10,124 bases of DNA from NCBI GenBank assembly GCA_019114645.1, contig DXFC01000255.1, positions 1 to 10,124 of the forward strand. Reading direction: 5' to 3'. Of this stretch, positions 1 through 6,091 are shown one piece after another. The notes beneath the pieces were generated by a model, which was given only the letters and a program-made list of their open reading frames with translations, had not been told where the DNA came from and did no database searches. Every line of letters starts with the position of its first letter. The first letter of the stretch is position 1. The translations under genes were made by a program, and so were the position numbers. The stretch comes from Candidatus Halomonas stercoripullorum. GTDB taxonomy: Bacteria; Pseudomonadota; Gammaproteobacteria; Pseudomonadales; Halomonadaceae.

Positions 1-291
1 GGCGATGGTGTCGAGTTCACCTTCATCGATCGCCTTGGAGATCCGGGTCAGCTCCTGGTACACCACCCGTCCCGCTCCCAGGTTCATGTGTCCCACTTCG
101 GAGTTGCCCATCTGTCCCTCGGGCAGGCCCACATGCTTGCCGTCGGTGTGCAACAGGGCATGGGGGCGCGCTTGCCACAGCTGGTCCATATTGGGGGTGC
201 GTGCAGCGGCGACGGCGTTGTTGGCCGGGTCGGGGTTGTGACCGTAGCCATCAAGTATGATCAGGGCGACAGGGCGTGGGGGAGTCGTCAT
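1..291 (-). CDS. gpmI: 2,3-bisphosphoglycerate-independent phosphoglycerate mutase, N-terminal part (runs off the left edge)
   Basis: Cofactor-independent phosphoglycerate mutase interconverts 3- and 2-phosphoglycerate in glycolysis and gluconeogenesis, in the cytoplasm, using two Mn ions and a phosphoserine intermediate. The first 97 residues are present. The N-terminus carries LIILDGYG, whose Asp14 is a metal ligand, then NAVAAARTPNMD, and GQMGNSEVGHMNLGAGR, whose Ser64 fits the phosphorylated serine of the family (Ser62 in the Geobacillus enzyme). The remaining roughly 410 residues lie outside the window. The start ATG at 289-291 gives the usual family N-terminus. The gene diverges from the rhodanese gene, the same arrangement as gpmI and yibN-secB in enterobacteria. 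The identification is very secure; only completeness cannot be judged. Confidence 0.97.
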   Translation of the reverse strand, partial: MTTPPRPVALIILDGYGHNPDPANNAVAAARTPNMDQLWQARPHALLHTDGKHVGLPEGQMGNSEVGHMNLGAGRVVYQELTRISKAIDEGELDTIA

Positions 292-323
292 GGAGTACGA
301 ACCTCAAGGCGTTGACTTGCGGC

Positions 324-352
324 ATCATAGCGTACGCTCGGGCGAGCGTCAT
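324..352 (-). promoter_or_regulatory. Candidate sigma-70 promoter for gpmI
   Basis: On the minus strand there is a -10 like TATGAT (324-329) and a -35 like ATGACG (347-352), separated by 17 bp. Transcription would begin near 317, giving a leader of about 25 nt before the gpmI ATG. The match is by eye. A palindrome at 334-349 fills most of the spacer and touches the -35. Confidence 0.5.
334..349. repeat. 16-bp palindrome in the spacer of the gpmI promoter
   Basis: ACGCTCG (334-340) and CGAGCGT (343-349) are perfect 7-bp arms around a GG centre. A second 10-bp palindrome, AGCGTACGCT (329-338), overlaps it, so the pentamer AGCGT/ACGCT occurs three times in 21 bp. The position between and on the -10 and -35 suits a repressor or activator operator. 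No regulator is identified. Confidence 0.5.
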
Positions 353-377
353 GGTCCTGGCGGCATAGCGCTGGGCC

Positions 378-406
378 ATGCCACAGGGGAGACCGTGGTG
401 TATACT
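378..406 (+). promoter_or_regulatory. Candidate sigma-70 promoter for the rhodanese-secB run
   Basis: The -10 TATACT (401-406) lies 17 bp downstream of ATGCCA (378-383), which matches four of six bases of the -35 consensus. Transcription would start near 413, with a leader of about 80 nt. This promoter lies inside the longest open frame of the rhodanese gene, which argues against the upstream ATG at 378 as its start. Confidence 0.5.
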
Positions 407-431
407 CTCGCCTTCCGGGTATCTCCCCTGT
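383..431. repeat. 10-bp inverted repeat flanking the -10 of the rhodanese promoter
   Basis: ACAGGGGAGA (383-392) is perfectly repeated in inverted form as TCTCCCCTGT (422-431), with 29 bp between. The left arm lies in the promoter spacer and the right arm in the early transcript, so the arms bracket the -10 and the predicted start point. Confidence 0.6.
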
Positions 432-494
432 TTGTTAGCGCTGTTGCTCCCGGACCCAAATTCGCTATTTCCGAACCAAGAGTGTGCCGGACCC

Positions 495-917
495 ATGATC
501 GATCAGCTGTTCGAATTCGTGCAGAACCATCCGCTACTGGTGGGTGCCTTTCTCGTGGTATTGACCGCCTGGGTCGCCTATGAAGTCCGCAACAGTTCCG
601 CCGGTGGCGTAACCGCCGCGCAGGCGACCCGGATGATCAACCGGGAAGATGCCGTGGTGGTGGATACCCGGGAAGCGGGCGATTTCAAGGCTGGGCACAT
701 TGCCAGTGCGCGCAATATCCCCCAGAGTCGCCTTGACGAGCGCATGAGCGAGCTCGAAAAGGTCAAGGACAAGCCGATCATCGTAGCGTGCAAGACGGGC
801 CAGTCGGCCGGCGTGACCGTGGCCAAGTTGTCCAAGGCGGGCTTTGCACACGTCTACAAGCTCAAGGGTGGCATGATGCAGTGGCAAGCCGATGGGCTGC
901 CAGTGGTCAAGAAATAA
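495..917 (+). CDS. yibN: Membrane-anchored rhodanese-domain protein (YibN-like)
   Basis: A 140-residue single-domain rhodanese, the size of E. coli YibN. One hydrophobic N-terminal helix (about residues 13-29, PLLVGAFLVVLTAWVAY) anchors it in the inner membrane. The rhodanese domain follows (about 38-138), with VVDTREAGDFKAGHIASARN as the substrate-side motif and the catalytic loop CKTGQSA (99-105, Cys99). It probably handles persulfide sulfur, but the acceptor is unknown. I chose the ATG at 495 over the in-frame ATG at 378 because it gives the family N-terminus and because the likely promoter lies at 378-406; its ribosome binding site is weak. It lies just upstream of secB with 60 bp between. 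In E. coli grxC sits between yibN and secB; here it does not. Confidence 0.9.
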   Translation: MIDQLFEFVQNHPLLVGAFLVVLTAWVAYEVRNSSAGGVTAAQATRMINREDAVVVDTREAGDFKAGHIASARNIPQSRLDERMSELEKVKDKPIIVACKTGQSAGVTVAKLSKAGFAHVYKLKGGMMQWQADGLPVVKK

Positions 918-977
918 CCCTTACCCAACCGATAAGCCATATACCGACAAGACGCATGACGCATAGGAGTTCATCCC

Positions 978-1505
978 ATGGCTGAAGAGAATCGCCAGAA
1001 TGGTGCCGCAAGCAATCAGGGCGCCGCAGGTCAGCAGAACCAGCAGCAGCTCCAGTTCGCCGTTCAGCGTATTTATGTCAAGGATATTTCCTTCGAAGCG
1101 CCCAACTCGCCGGCGGTTTTTCAGCAGCCGTTCAAGCCCAAGGTGAGCCTGGATCTGGGCACCCGCAGCACGAAAGTGGGCGAGGACCTGTTTGAAGTTG
1201 TGATCAAGGTGACCGCGCAGGTGCGTCACAGCGAGGAGGAGACAACCTCCTTCCTGGCCGAGATCGAGCAGGCCGGCCTGTTCCGCATCAGCGGGATCGA
1301 GGGAGCGCAGCTTGAGCACACCCTGGGTGCCTTCTGCCCCAATATGCTGTTCCCCTACGCCCGTGAGTGCGTCGACAACCTGGTCAATCGTGGTGGCTTC
1401 CCGCCGCTGATGCTGGCGCCGGTCAACTTCGAGGCGATCTACGCCCAGAAGAAGAAACGTGAGGCGGAGCAAGCTCAGCCGCAGGGTGAGCAAACCACCC
1501 AGTAA
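978..1505 (+). CDS. secB: Protein-export chaperone SecB
   Basis: SecB is a homotetrameric cytosolic chaperone that keeps precursor proteins unfolded and hands them to SecA for Sec export. The core from about residue 25 to 158 matches the family: FAVQRIYVKDISFEAPN, then FEVVIKVTAQ, then the signature LGAFCPNMLFPYARE (117-130) and LAPVNFEAIY near the end. The protein has 175 residues against 155 in E. coli. The extra length is an N-terminal stretch rich in Gln, Asn, Gly and Ala (residues 7-24) and a charged, Gln-rich tail. The start is preceded by AGGAG at 965-969. The gene follows the rhodanese gene and ends 11 bp before rsmE, so the three are probably co-transcribed. Confidence 0.97.
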   Translation: MAEENRQNGAASNQGAAGQQNQQQLQFAVQRIYVKDISFEAPNSPAVFQQPFKPKVSLDLGTRSTKVGEDLFEVVIKVTAQVRHSEEETTSFLAEIEQAGLFRISGIEGAQLEHTLGAFCPNMLFPYARECVDNLVNRGGFPPLMLAPVNFEAIYAQKKKREAEQAQPQGEQTTQ

Positions 1506-1516
1506 GGTCGCAACGG

Positions 1517-2245
1517 ATGACCGCAGGCCCACGTATCCATGTCAGCGCCGACCTTAGCGTCGGCGCTGACATTGTTTTGCCTGAAGGTGCGGCACGCCAT
1601 GTGGCACGGGTACTGCGCCTGGGTGAAGGGGCACCGCTACGCCTGTTCGATGGTGCGGGGCATGAAGCCCGGGCGGTACTGGTCGAGGCTGGCCGCAAGC
1701 GCGTTGTGGCGCGTATCGAAGCGGTGCAAGAGGGGGGTGGCGAGTCGCCGCTGGCAGTGCACCTGGGGCAGGCGATTTCCAAGGGCGACCGCATGGATTA
1801 TGCGATCCAGAAGGCCGTTGAGCTGGGAGTCGCCGCCATTACACCGCTTTATACCGAGCATGGCGATGTGCGTCTCAGGGGTGAGCGCGAGGCGAAGAAG
1901 CTGGCCCACTGGCAGGCGGTCGCCGCTAGCGCCTGCGAACAGTGCGGGCGTGCCGTGGTGCCGGCCGTACACCCTCCCATGACACTGGCCGAATGGCTGA
2001 CAGAGCGCAACGAGGCACTACGCCTGGTACTGCATCCCGGTACTCGGGGCGTACTTGAACAAGCAACGGCGCCCGATTCCGTAGCGTTGCTGATCGGTCC
2101 TGAAGGTGGGCTTTCCGCGAAGGATCTCGAAACCGCTTTGGCTGCCGACTTTATGCCGCTCTCCCTGGGTCCACGTATCCTGCGCACCGAAACTGCACCA
2201 GTGGTGGCGTTGTCACTGCTGCAATACCGCTTCGGCGATCTTTAG
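1517..2245 (+). CDS. rsmE: 16S rRNA m3U1498 methyltransferase RsmE
   Basis: RsmE uses S-adenosylmethionine to methylate N3 of U1498 in 16S rRNA of the 30S subunit. The 242-residue product has the family's two parts: an N-terminal PUA-like RNA-binding barrel (about 1-72, with ARHVARVLRLGEG) and a SPOUT domain with a trefoil knot (about 78-240). Signature segments are KGDRMDYAIQKAVELGV (89-105), EQCGR (141-145), LLIGPEGGL (191-199) and LGPRILRTETA (217-227), the last two forming the SAM-binding knot. The start at 1517 keeps the usual PRIHV N-terminus. Its AAGG ribosome site (1504-1507) overlaps the secB stop, so translation is probably coupled to secB. A very strong hairpin covers codons 8-19. 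Confidence 0.96.
   Translation: MTAGPRIHVSADLSVGADIVLPEGAARHVARVLRLGEGAPLRLFDGAGHEARAVLVEAGRKRVVARIEAVQEGGGESPLAVHLGQAISKGDRMDYAIQKAVELGVAAITPLYTEHGDVRLRGEREAKKLAHWQAVAASACEQCGRAVVPAVHPPMTLAEWLTERNEALRLVLHPGTRGVLEQATAPDSVALLIGPEGGLSAKDLETALAADFMPLSLGPRILRTETAPVVALSLLQYRFGDL
1539..1572 (+). repeat. 14-bp perfect hairpin inside the start of rsmE, terminator-like
   Basis: ATGTCAGCGCCGAC (1539-1552) and GTCGGCGCTGACAT (1559-1572) pair perfectly around the 6-nt loop CTTAGC. TTGTTTT (1572-1578) follows at once, so on the plus strand the element has the form of an intrinsic terminator. It lies 34 bp after the secB stop and within rsmE codons 8-19. It could end part of the secB transcripts or limit rsmE expression; it could also be chance codon choice. 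Confidence 0.6.
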
Positions 2246-2274
2246 CGAGTTCTCCTGTCGCGCCCTTGCTGCGT

Positions 2275-2302
2275 TTGCGCCCGTGTCGGCAGACGCCATA
2301 AT
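2275..2302 (+). promoter_or_regulatory. Weak candidate promoter for the CvfB-like gene
   Basis: TTGCGC (2275-2280) and CATAAT (2297-2302) are spaced by 16 bp in the 83-bp gap after rsmE. A start near 2309 would leave a leader of about 20 nt. The -10 is good and the -35 is moderate. Confidence 0.35.
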
Positions 2303-2328
2303 GCCTGCACACCTTTGTGGAGCTTGCC

Positions 2329-3027
2329 ATGAGTTTTTCCGAGCATGATCGTCGTCCACGTGCGTCTCGTCAGCCTACTCCCAAGGCCGAGATTGGCGAG
2401 GTAGCCTATCTGGAGGTGGTGACGGTCAACGAAACTGGCGCCTTTCTTGCCTGGGGGCACCCGCGCGATGTGCTGCTGCCCTTTGGCGAGCAGCGCTTCC
2501 GGCCTACGCCGGGCAAGCGGGTGCTGGTCTATCTTTATGAGGACCAGCAAGGGCGGCCGGTGGCGTCACAGAAGCTCGACCGCTTCATCCAGGATGAAGC
2601 GGTGGGGCTGGCGCCGGGAGATGGAGTGGAACTGATCATTGCCGATGCCACCGACCTTGGCTACAAGACAGTAGTCAACCACCGTTACTGGGGGCTGCTG
2701 TACCGTGATGATGTGATTCGCCCGCTGCGTCGCGGCCAGCGGGTAAAGGGCCATGTAAAGCGGTTGCGCGATGATGGCCGGCTCGATCTTGCGTTGCTGC
2801 CCCCAGGGCCGGCACGCCTCGATGTCGTCGGCGAACTGATACTCAAGGCGTTACGTGAAAGCGGCGGTTACCTGGCATTAGGCGACAAGAGCGATGCCGC
2901 CGAGATCAAGGCGCGGTTGGGAGTGAGCAAGAACGCCTTCAAGCAGGCGATTGGCCGACTCTACAAGCGTCGCTTGATTACCATCGAAGCAGCCGGCATA
3001 CGATTGGTCTCTTCAGGCAGTCAATAA
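2329..3027 (+). CDS. cvfB: CvfB-family S1 RNA-binding protein with C-terminal winged helix
   Basis: This 232-residue protein resembles the CvfB/YitL family. In Staphylococcus that family binds RNA and affects virulence-gene expression; its role in proteobacteria is poorly known. Two S1-like barrels are visible: about residues 22-84 (EIGEVAYLEVVTVNETGAFL, LLPFGEQ) and about 95-156 (WGLLYRDDVIRPLRRGQRVK, RLDLAL). A winged-helix module follows (about 163-226: LILKALRESGG, KARLGVSKNAFKQAIGRLY). The start at 2329 is set by GGAG at 2319-2322, six bases upstream; an in-frame GTG at 2317 overlaps that site and is unlikely. The protein is somewhat shorter than the roughly 280 residues common in the family. 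It is basic at the N-terminus and probably cytosolic. Confidence 0.85.
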   Translation: MSFSEHDRRPRASRQPTPKAEIGEVAYLEVVTVNETGAFLAWGHPRDVLLPFGEQRFRPTPGKRVLVYLYEDQQGRPVASQKLDRFIQDEAVGLAPGDGVELIIADATDLGYKTVVNHRYWGLLYRDDVIRPLRRGQRVKGHVKRLRDDGRLDLALLPPGPARLDVVGELILKALRESGGYLALGDKSDAAEIKARLGVSKNAFKQAIGRLYKRRLITIEAAGIRLVSSGSQ

Positions 3028-3102
3028 CCCCGCCAGCTTGGTGTTGCCTGTCGCCTGGGTCATACTGCGGGCATTCTAGTTCTCGCTGCAAAACGGTGTC
3101 GA

Positions 3103-4086
3103 ATGAGCCAAATCATGAGTCAAAAACCCCTGCGTGTCGGTGTGGTAATGGACGACATTGCTCACCTTACCTACAAAAAAGACACTACCCTGGCCATGTT
3201 GTGGTCAGCTCAGGAGCGTGGGTGGTCGCTGCACTACATGGAGCAGGAGGATCTCCATCTGCGTGATGGGCGTGCCCATGCCCGGATGTGTGACTTGACG
3301 GCGTTTCGCGACCCGAACAACTGGTATGAACTGGGTGAGCCGGAGATCCGCCCGCTGGGTGAACTTGACGTTATCCTGATGCGCAAGGACCCGCCGGTGG
3401 ATGCGCAATTCCTGCATGCTGTCCATCTGCTGGGGTTTGCCGAGCGCGAGGGCGTGCTGGTGGTCAATCCGACCCGGGCCTTGCTCGAGTGCAACGAAAA
3501 ACTGTTTGCCCAACAGTTTCCACAGTGCTGTGCACCGACTGTGGTCTCCTGCAATGAAGAGGTGCTGCGTGCTTTCCATGCCGAACATGGCGATGTGATC
3601 TTCAAGCCGCTGGATGGCATGGGAGGTAGCGGAATCTTCCACGTACAGCCCGACGGGCGCAACCTGGGTGCCATTATTGAGATGCTCACAGAGCGCGGGC
3701 GCTGTCAGATCATGGCGCAGCGCTACATCCCCGAGATCAAGGATGGCGACACGCGGATTCTGCTGGTGGAGGGCGAGCCCGTGCCCTACGGACTGGCCCG
3801 TGTGCCGATGGCAGGAGAAACACGCGGCAACCTGGCGGCGGGCGGTACCGGCGTTAGCCGGGAACTGACCGCGCGGGATTACTGGCTGATCGAGCAGGTA
3901 CAGCCAATGATTCGTGAAAAAGGGCTGATGTTCGTCGGGCTCGATGTGATCGGCGATTACATCACCGAAATCAACGTGACCAGCCCCACCTGTGTGCGTG
4001 AGATCGATGATCAGCGTGGCACCGATATTGCCGGCTTGTTGATGGAGGCCATTGAGCGGCGCCGGGCGCAATCCGGTGCCAAGTAA
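3103..4086 (+). CDS. gshB: Glutathione synthetase
   Basis: GshB joins gamma-glutamylcysteine and glycine with ATP to make glutathione in the cytosol. The 327-residue protein (316 in E. coli) has the N-terminal domain (VGVVMDDIAHL at 12-22, MRKDPP at 93-98) and an ATP-grasp domain with CNEKLF (130-135), KPLDGMGGSGIF (168-179), KDGDTRIL (213-220), RGNLAAGG (241-248) and INVTSPT (290-296), which hold ATP, Mg and substrate. Two in-frame ATGs, 3103 and 3115, are possible, and neither has a strong ribosome site; the product differs by four residues. The order gshB-yqgE-ruvX is conserved in many gammaproteobacteria, although a 148-bp gap with its own promoter-like element separates yqgE here. Confidence 0.97.
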   Translation: MSQIMSQKPLRVGVVMDDIAHLTYKKDTTLAMLWSAQERGWSLHYMEQEDLHLRDGRAHARMCDLTAFRDPNNWYELGEPEIRPLGELDVILMRKDPPVDAQFLHAVHLLGFAEREGVLVVNPTRALLECNEKLFAQQFPQCCAPTVVSCNEEVLRAFHAEHGDVIFKPLDGMGGSGIFHVQPDGRNLGAIIEMLTERGRCQIMAQRYIPEIKDGDTRILLVEGEPVPYGLARVPMAGETRGNLAAGGTGVSRELTARDYWLIEQVQPMIREKGLMFVGLDVIGDYITEINVTSPTCVREIDDQRGTDIAGLLMEAIERRRAQSGAK

Positions 4087-4118
4087 GGCGATTCTCCCAT
4101 CAGCTTTACAGGGGGAAG

Positions 4119-4127
4119 TGGTACAAT
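4119..4127 (+). promoter_or_regulatory. Extended -10 promoter candidate for yqgE-ruvX
   Basis: TGGTACAAT (4119-4127) is an extended -10 element (TG, one base, then a hexamer matching five of six). TTTACA at 4105-4110 resembles a -35 but lies only 11 bp away, too close, so activity would rest on the extended -10. A start near 4134 would leave a leader of about 100 nt. The rest of the 4087-4234 gap shows only short CCGAAC/GTTCGG repeats and no clear terminator. Confidence 0.45.
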
Positions 4128-4234
4128 TTTTGTGACATACCGAACTCGATCAGACGGCAGACTACCGTTGGCGGTTCGGGCAAGAACACTATTTTGGCGT
4201 TCGGCAGGGCCTGTTACCCGCCATCGGGAGATTC

Positions 4235-4807
4235 ATGGTATCCGTGCAACATTTAGGCTTGAAACATCAGTTTTTGCTGGCGATGCCGCATCTGGAAGAC
4301 CCCCATTTTGCCGGTACTCTCAGCTACCTTTGCGACCATGACGAGAACGGCACCATGGGTGTGATCGTCAATAAGCCGCTGGAGATCACGCTGGACGCGC
4401 TGTTCGAGCAGCTCGAACTCGGCGGCGAGGAAAGTCCGCACCGCCATGCACCGGTTTACTATGGCGGGCCGACCCACAAGGATCGGGGCTTCATTCTGCA
4501 TCGCGGCTCCAGCTCCCAGTGGGACTCGAGCATTCAGGTGGATGAGGATATCGCCTTGACTACCTCCATGGATATCTTGCTGGAACTGGCTGCCGGTCGA
4601 GGTCCCAAGGCATTTCTGGTGTGCCTCGGCTGTGCCGGCTGGGGAGCGGGCCAACTGGCTGAGGAGCTCAAGGAGAATGCCTGGCTCACGGTCGAGGCGG
4701 ATGCGGATATTCTGTTCACGTTGCCCGCCGAGCAGCGCTTGAATGCCGCTGCCGGCATTCTCGGCGTGGACCTGAACCTGATCACGCGGGAAGCCGGTCA
4801 CTCCTGA
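4235..4807 (+). CDS. yqgE: YqgE/AlgH-family protein
   Basis: A 190-residue member of the UPF0301 (YqgE/AlgH) family, whose biochemical role is not settled; the Pseudomonas member AlgH was first linked to alginate regulation. Family landmarks are NGTMGVIVNKP (38-48), PVYYGGP (73-79), a tryptophan-containing hairpin, and AGWGAGQL (134-141). The residue before that last block is Cys133, where many homologues have Tyr (GYAGWG). The start ATG follows GGGAG (4226-4230) by four bases. The stop TGA shares its A with the ruvX ATG (TGATG), a mark of translational coupling. It is cytosolic, with no signal peptide or membrane segment. Confidence 0.95.
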   Translation: MVSVQHLGLKHQFLLAMPHLEDPHFAGTLSYLCDHDENGTMGVIVNKPLEITLDALFEQLELGGEESPHRHAPVYYGGPTHKDRGFILHRGSSSQWDSSIQVDEDIALTTSMDILLELAAGRGPKAFLVCLGCAGWGAGQLAEELKENAWLTVEADADILFTLPAEQRLNAAAGILGVDLNLITREAGHS

Positions 4808-5253
4808 TGACGGATCAGCGACTGATCCTGGCGTTTGATTTTGGCACCCGGCGCATCGGGGTGGCGGTGGGTAATGCGTTGCTGGCCAGTGCCCGGCAGC
4901 TGGAACCACTGCCGGCGCGTGACGGCATACCCGACTGGAATGTCATCACGCGTTTGGTGGAAGAGTGGCAGCCCGACCTCTTTGTGGTTGGGCTGCCGCT
5001 CAACATGGACGGCAGCGAATCGGAGATGAGCACCCGGGCACGCAAGTTCGGCAAGCGCCTGTTCGGGCGCTACGGTAAACCCTGCGAGATGTTCGATGAG
5101 CGGGGCTCCACCCGCGAAGCCAAGACCATTGCCCACGAGAAGGGGTTACTGCGGGCCCGCAAGAGTTACCGTGACGACGGGGTCGACGGTATTGCCGCCG
5201 TGCTGATCCTGGAGGGCTGGTTTGCCCACCAGGAGGGCTTGCCACCGCGCTGA
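4807..5253 (+). CDS. ruvX: Putative Holliday junction resolvase / 16S rRNA 5'-end nuclease RuvX (YqgF)
   Basis: RuvX has an RNase H fold. It is proposed to process the 5' end of 16S rRNA and, in some bacteria, to cleave Holliday junctions. The 148-residue protein shows FDFGTRRIGVAVG (10-22) with catalytic Asp11, VVGLPLNMDG (60-69), DERGST (97-102) and DDGVDGIAAVLIL (123-135), so the expected acidic residues are kept. The motif usually reads DERLST or DERLTT; Gly at the third motif-variable position is uncommon. It starts on the overlapping TGATG with yqgE and depends on that gene for ribosome delivery, as no separate strong site is seen. In Pseudomonas the next genes are pyrR-pyrB-pyrC; here an opposing membrane-protein gene follows. 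Confidence 0.94.
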   Translation: MTDQRLILAFDFGTRRIGVAVGNALLASARQLEPLPARDGIPDWNVITRLVEEWQPDLFVVGLPLNMDGSESEMSTRARKFGKRLFGRYGKPCEMFDERGSTREAKTIAHEKGLLRARKSYRDDGVDGIAAVLILEGWFAHQEGLPPR

Positions 5254-5274
5254 CGGTAGTCGTGTCCAGCCCAA

Positions 5275-5295
5275 GACTCACTCAGGTGGTGAGTC
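5275..5295. terminator. Small hairpin between convergent genes, possible terminator
   Basis: GACTCAC (5275-5281) and GTGAGTC (5289-5295) are perfect 7-bp arms with the loop TCAGGTG. It lies 21 bp after the ruvX stop and covers the stop of the opposing membrane-protein gene. No T-run follows on either strand, so it would be a weak terminator or a simple 3' end stabiliser. Confidence 0.35.
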
Positions 5296-5938
5296 CCGGT
5301 TCCTGGGCGCTACGGTGCCGGGCCGCGATATCATTCACCGAGATGCTGGTGTACTTGAGCACGAAGAAGGCCAGGGTGGCCGGGCAAGTGAAACTCTCCT
5401 TGAAACGCTCCACCTGTTCGCCACGTATGCGGGTCACATTGGCATGATAGGTGTTGTCGTTCGCTTTCGTGAGCTTGACCGTGGCCTGACGGTCAGCTTC
5501 CTGTTTTTCCAGCAGTAATTCGCGTTGCCGTGTCAGCAAGTCATCCAGCATCTTACCGCCTTCACACTCCTCGGCGGTGGCCCAAACCTCTTGATCGCGC
5601 TTGCCATACTGGAATAGCAAGATAGCCGGCAGAACCGAGAAAATAGCGCCGGTCAGTAGCCAGGTAAGCTCGTTGCCGGGAGGGTGCAGCGTAAAGACGG
5701 CGAACAGCTGCACCAGTACACCCGCCGCCAGAATGAGCGCCAATGGACGCCACATGCGCGGATTCAACATCGGCTTGCCCAGGGTCTGGCCCCATAGCCC
5801 AGCCGCCGCCAACGCGCCGAGAGCGAGCGTGAAAGCCCCCCACGCAGGTCCACCGCTGCGTAACAGGGCAATAAGGCCGATCACCACCAGAGCGCTATAG
5901 AACACTGCCAGCGAGATGTATGCGCGTTCCAGAGTCAT
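5282..5938 (-). CDS. Uncharacterised four-helix membrane protein with cytosolic coiled-coil tail
   Basis: I do not recognise this 218-residue protein. Four hydrophobic helices fill the N-terminal half (about 6-26, 34-53, 65-84 and 91-111), linked by short loops. After a positive segment (YGKRDQEVW) comes a soluble tail of about 105 residues: a charged helix likely to form a coiled coil (about 118-155, Glu/Arg/Lys/Leu-rich) and then a mixed segment. The positive residues after helix 4 suggest that the tail is cytosolic. Two cysteines lie in the tail (Cys125, Cys185). Translation starts at the ATG at 5936-5938 behind a strong AAGGAGA (5944-5950). It lies between ruvX (convergent) and pyrB (upstream, same strand, 153 bp away). 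That gap holds only a 5-bp hairpin, GGCTC/GAGCC at 6003-6015. Confidence 0.8.
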   Translation of the reverse strand: MTLERAYISLAVFYSALVVIGLIALLRSGGPAWGAFTLALGALAAAGLWGQTLGKPMLNPRMWRPLALILAAGVLVQLFAVFTLHPPGNELTWLLTGAIFSVLPAILLFQYGKRDQEVWATAEECEGGKMLDDLLTRQRELLLEKQEADRQATVKLTKANDNTYHANVTRIRGEQVERFKESFTCPATLAFFVLKYTSISVNDIAARHRSAQEPGLTT

Positions 5939-6091
5939 GCGTCTCTCCTTGGTGCCAGTTACCTGGCTGACACGTTATTGTTATGCCGATTTCGGGGAAA
6001 TTGGCTCTGGGAGCCGTAGGGCTTGCTCCTTTCAGCATAGCGTGCCTGGCGGTGTCTGCATGGGGTGGGTCGCTAGCAGTCGTCAACGGTG

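Noticed and set aside
378..494. In-frame N-terminal extension of the rhodanese gene from ATG 378
   Set aside because: The extension overlaps the likely promoter, has no ribosome site, and the family protein begins at the ATG at 495, just before the membrane helix.
951..964. Tandem GACGCATGACGCAT upstream of secB
   Set aside because: Two 7-bp copies are too short to separate from chance; mentioned only within the grxC-gap finding.
3205..4071. 288-codon open frame on the minus strand
   Set aside because: It lies fully antisense to gshB, whose motifs are unmistakable, and its translation shows no domain pattern; it is a by-product of GC-rich codon usage.
4105..4127. TTTACA and TACAAT as a standard promoter
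   Set aside because: The spacer is only 11 bp, too short for sigma-70; only the extended -10 was kept.
5895..6086. 63-codon minus-strand frame in the gap downstream of pyrB
   Set aside because: It overlaps the start and ribosome site of the membrane-protein gene and has no good ribosome site or conserved look.
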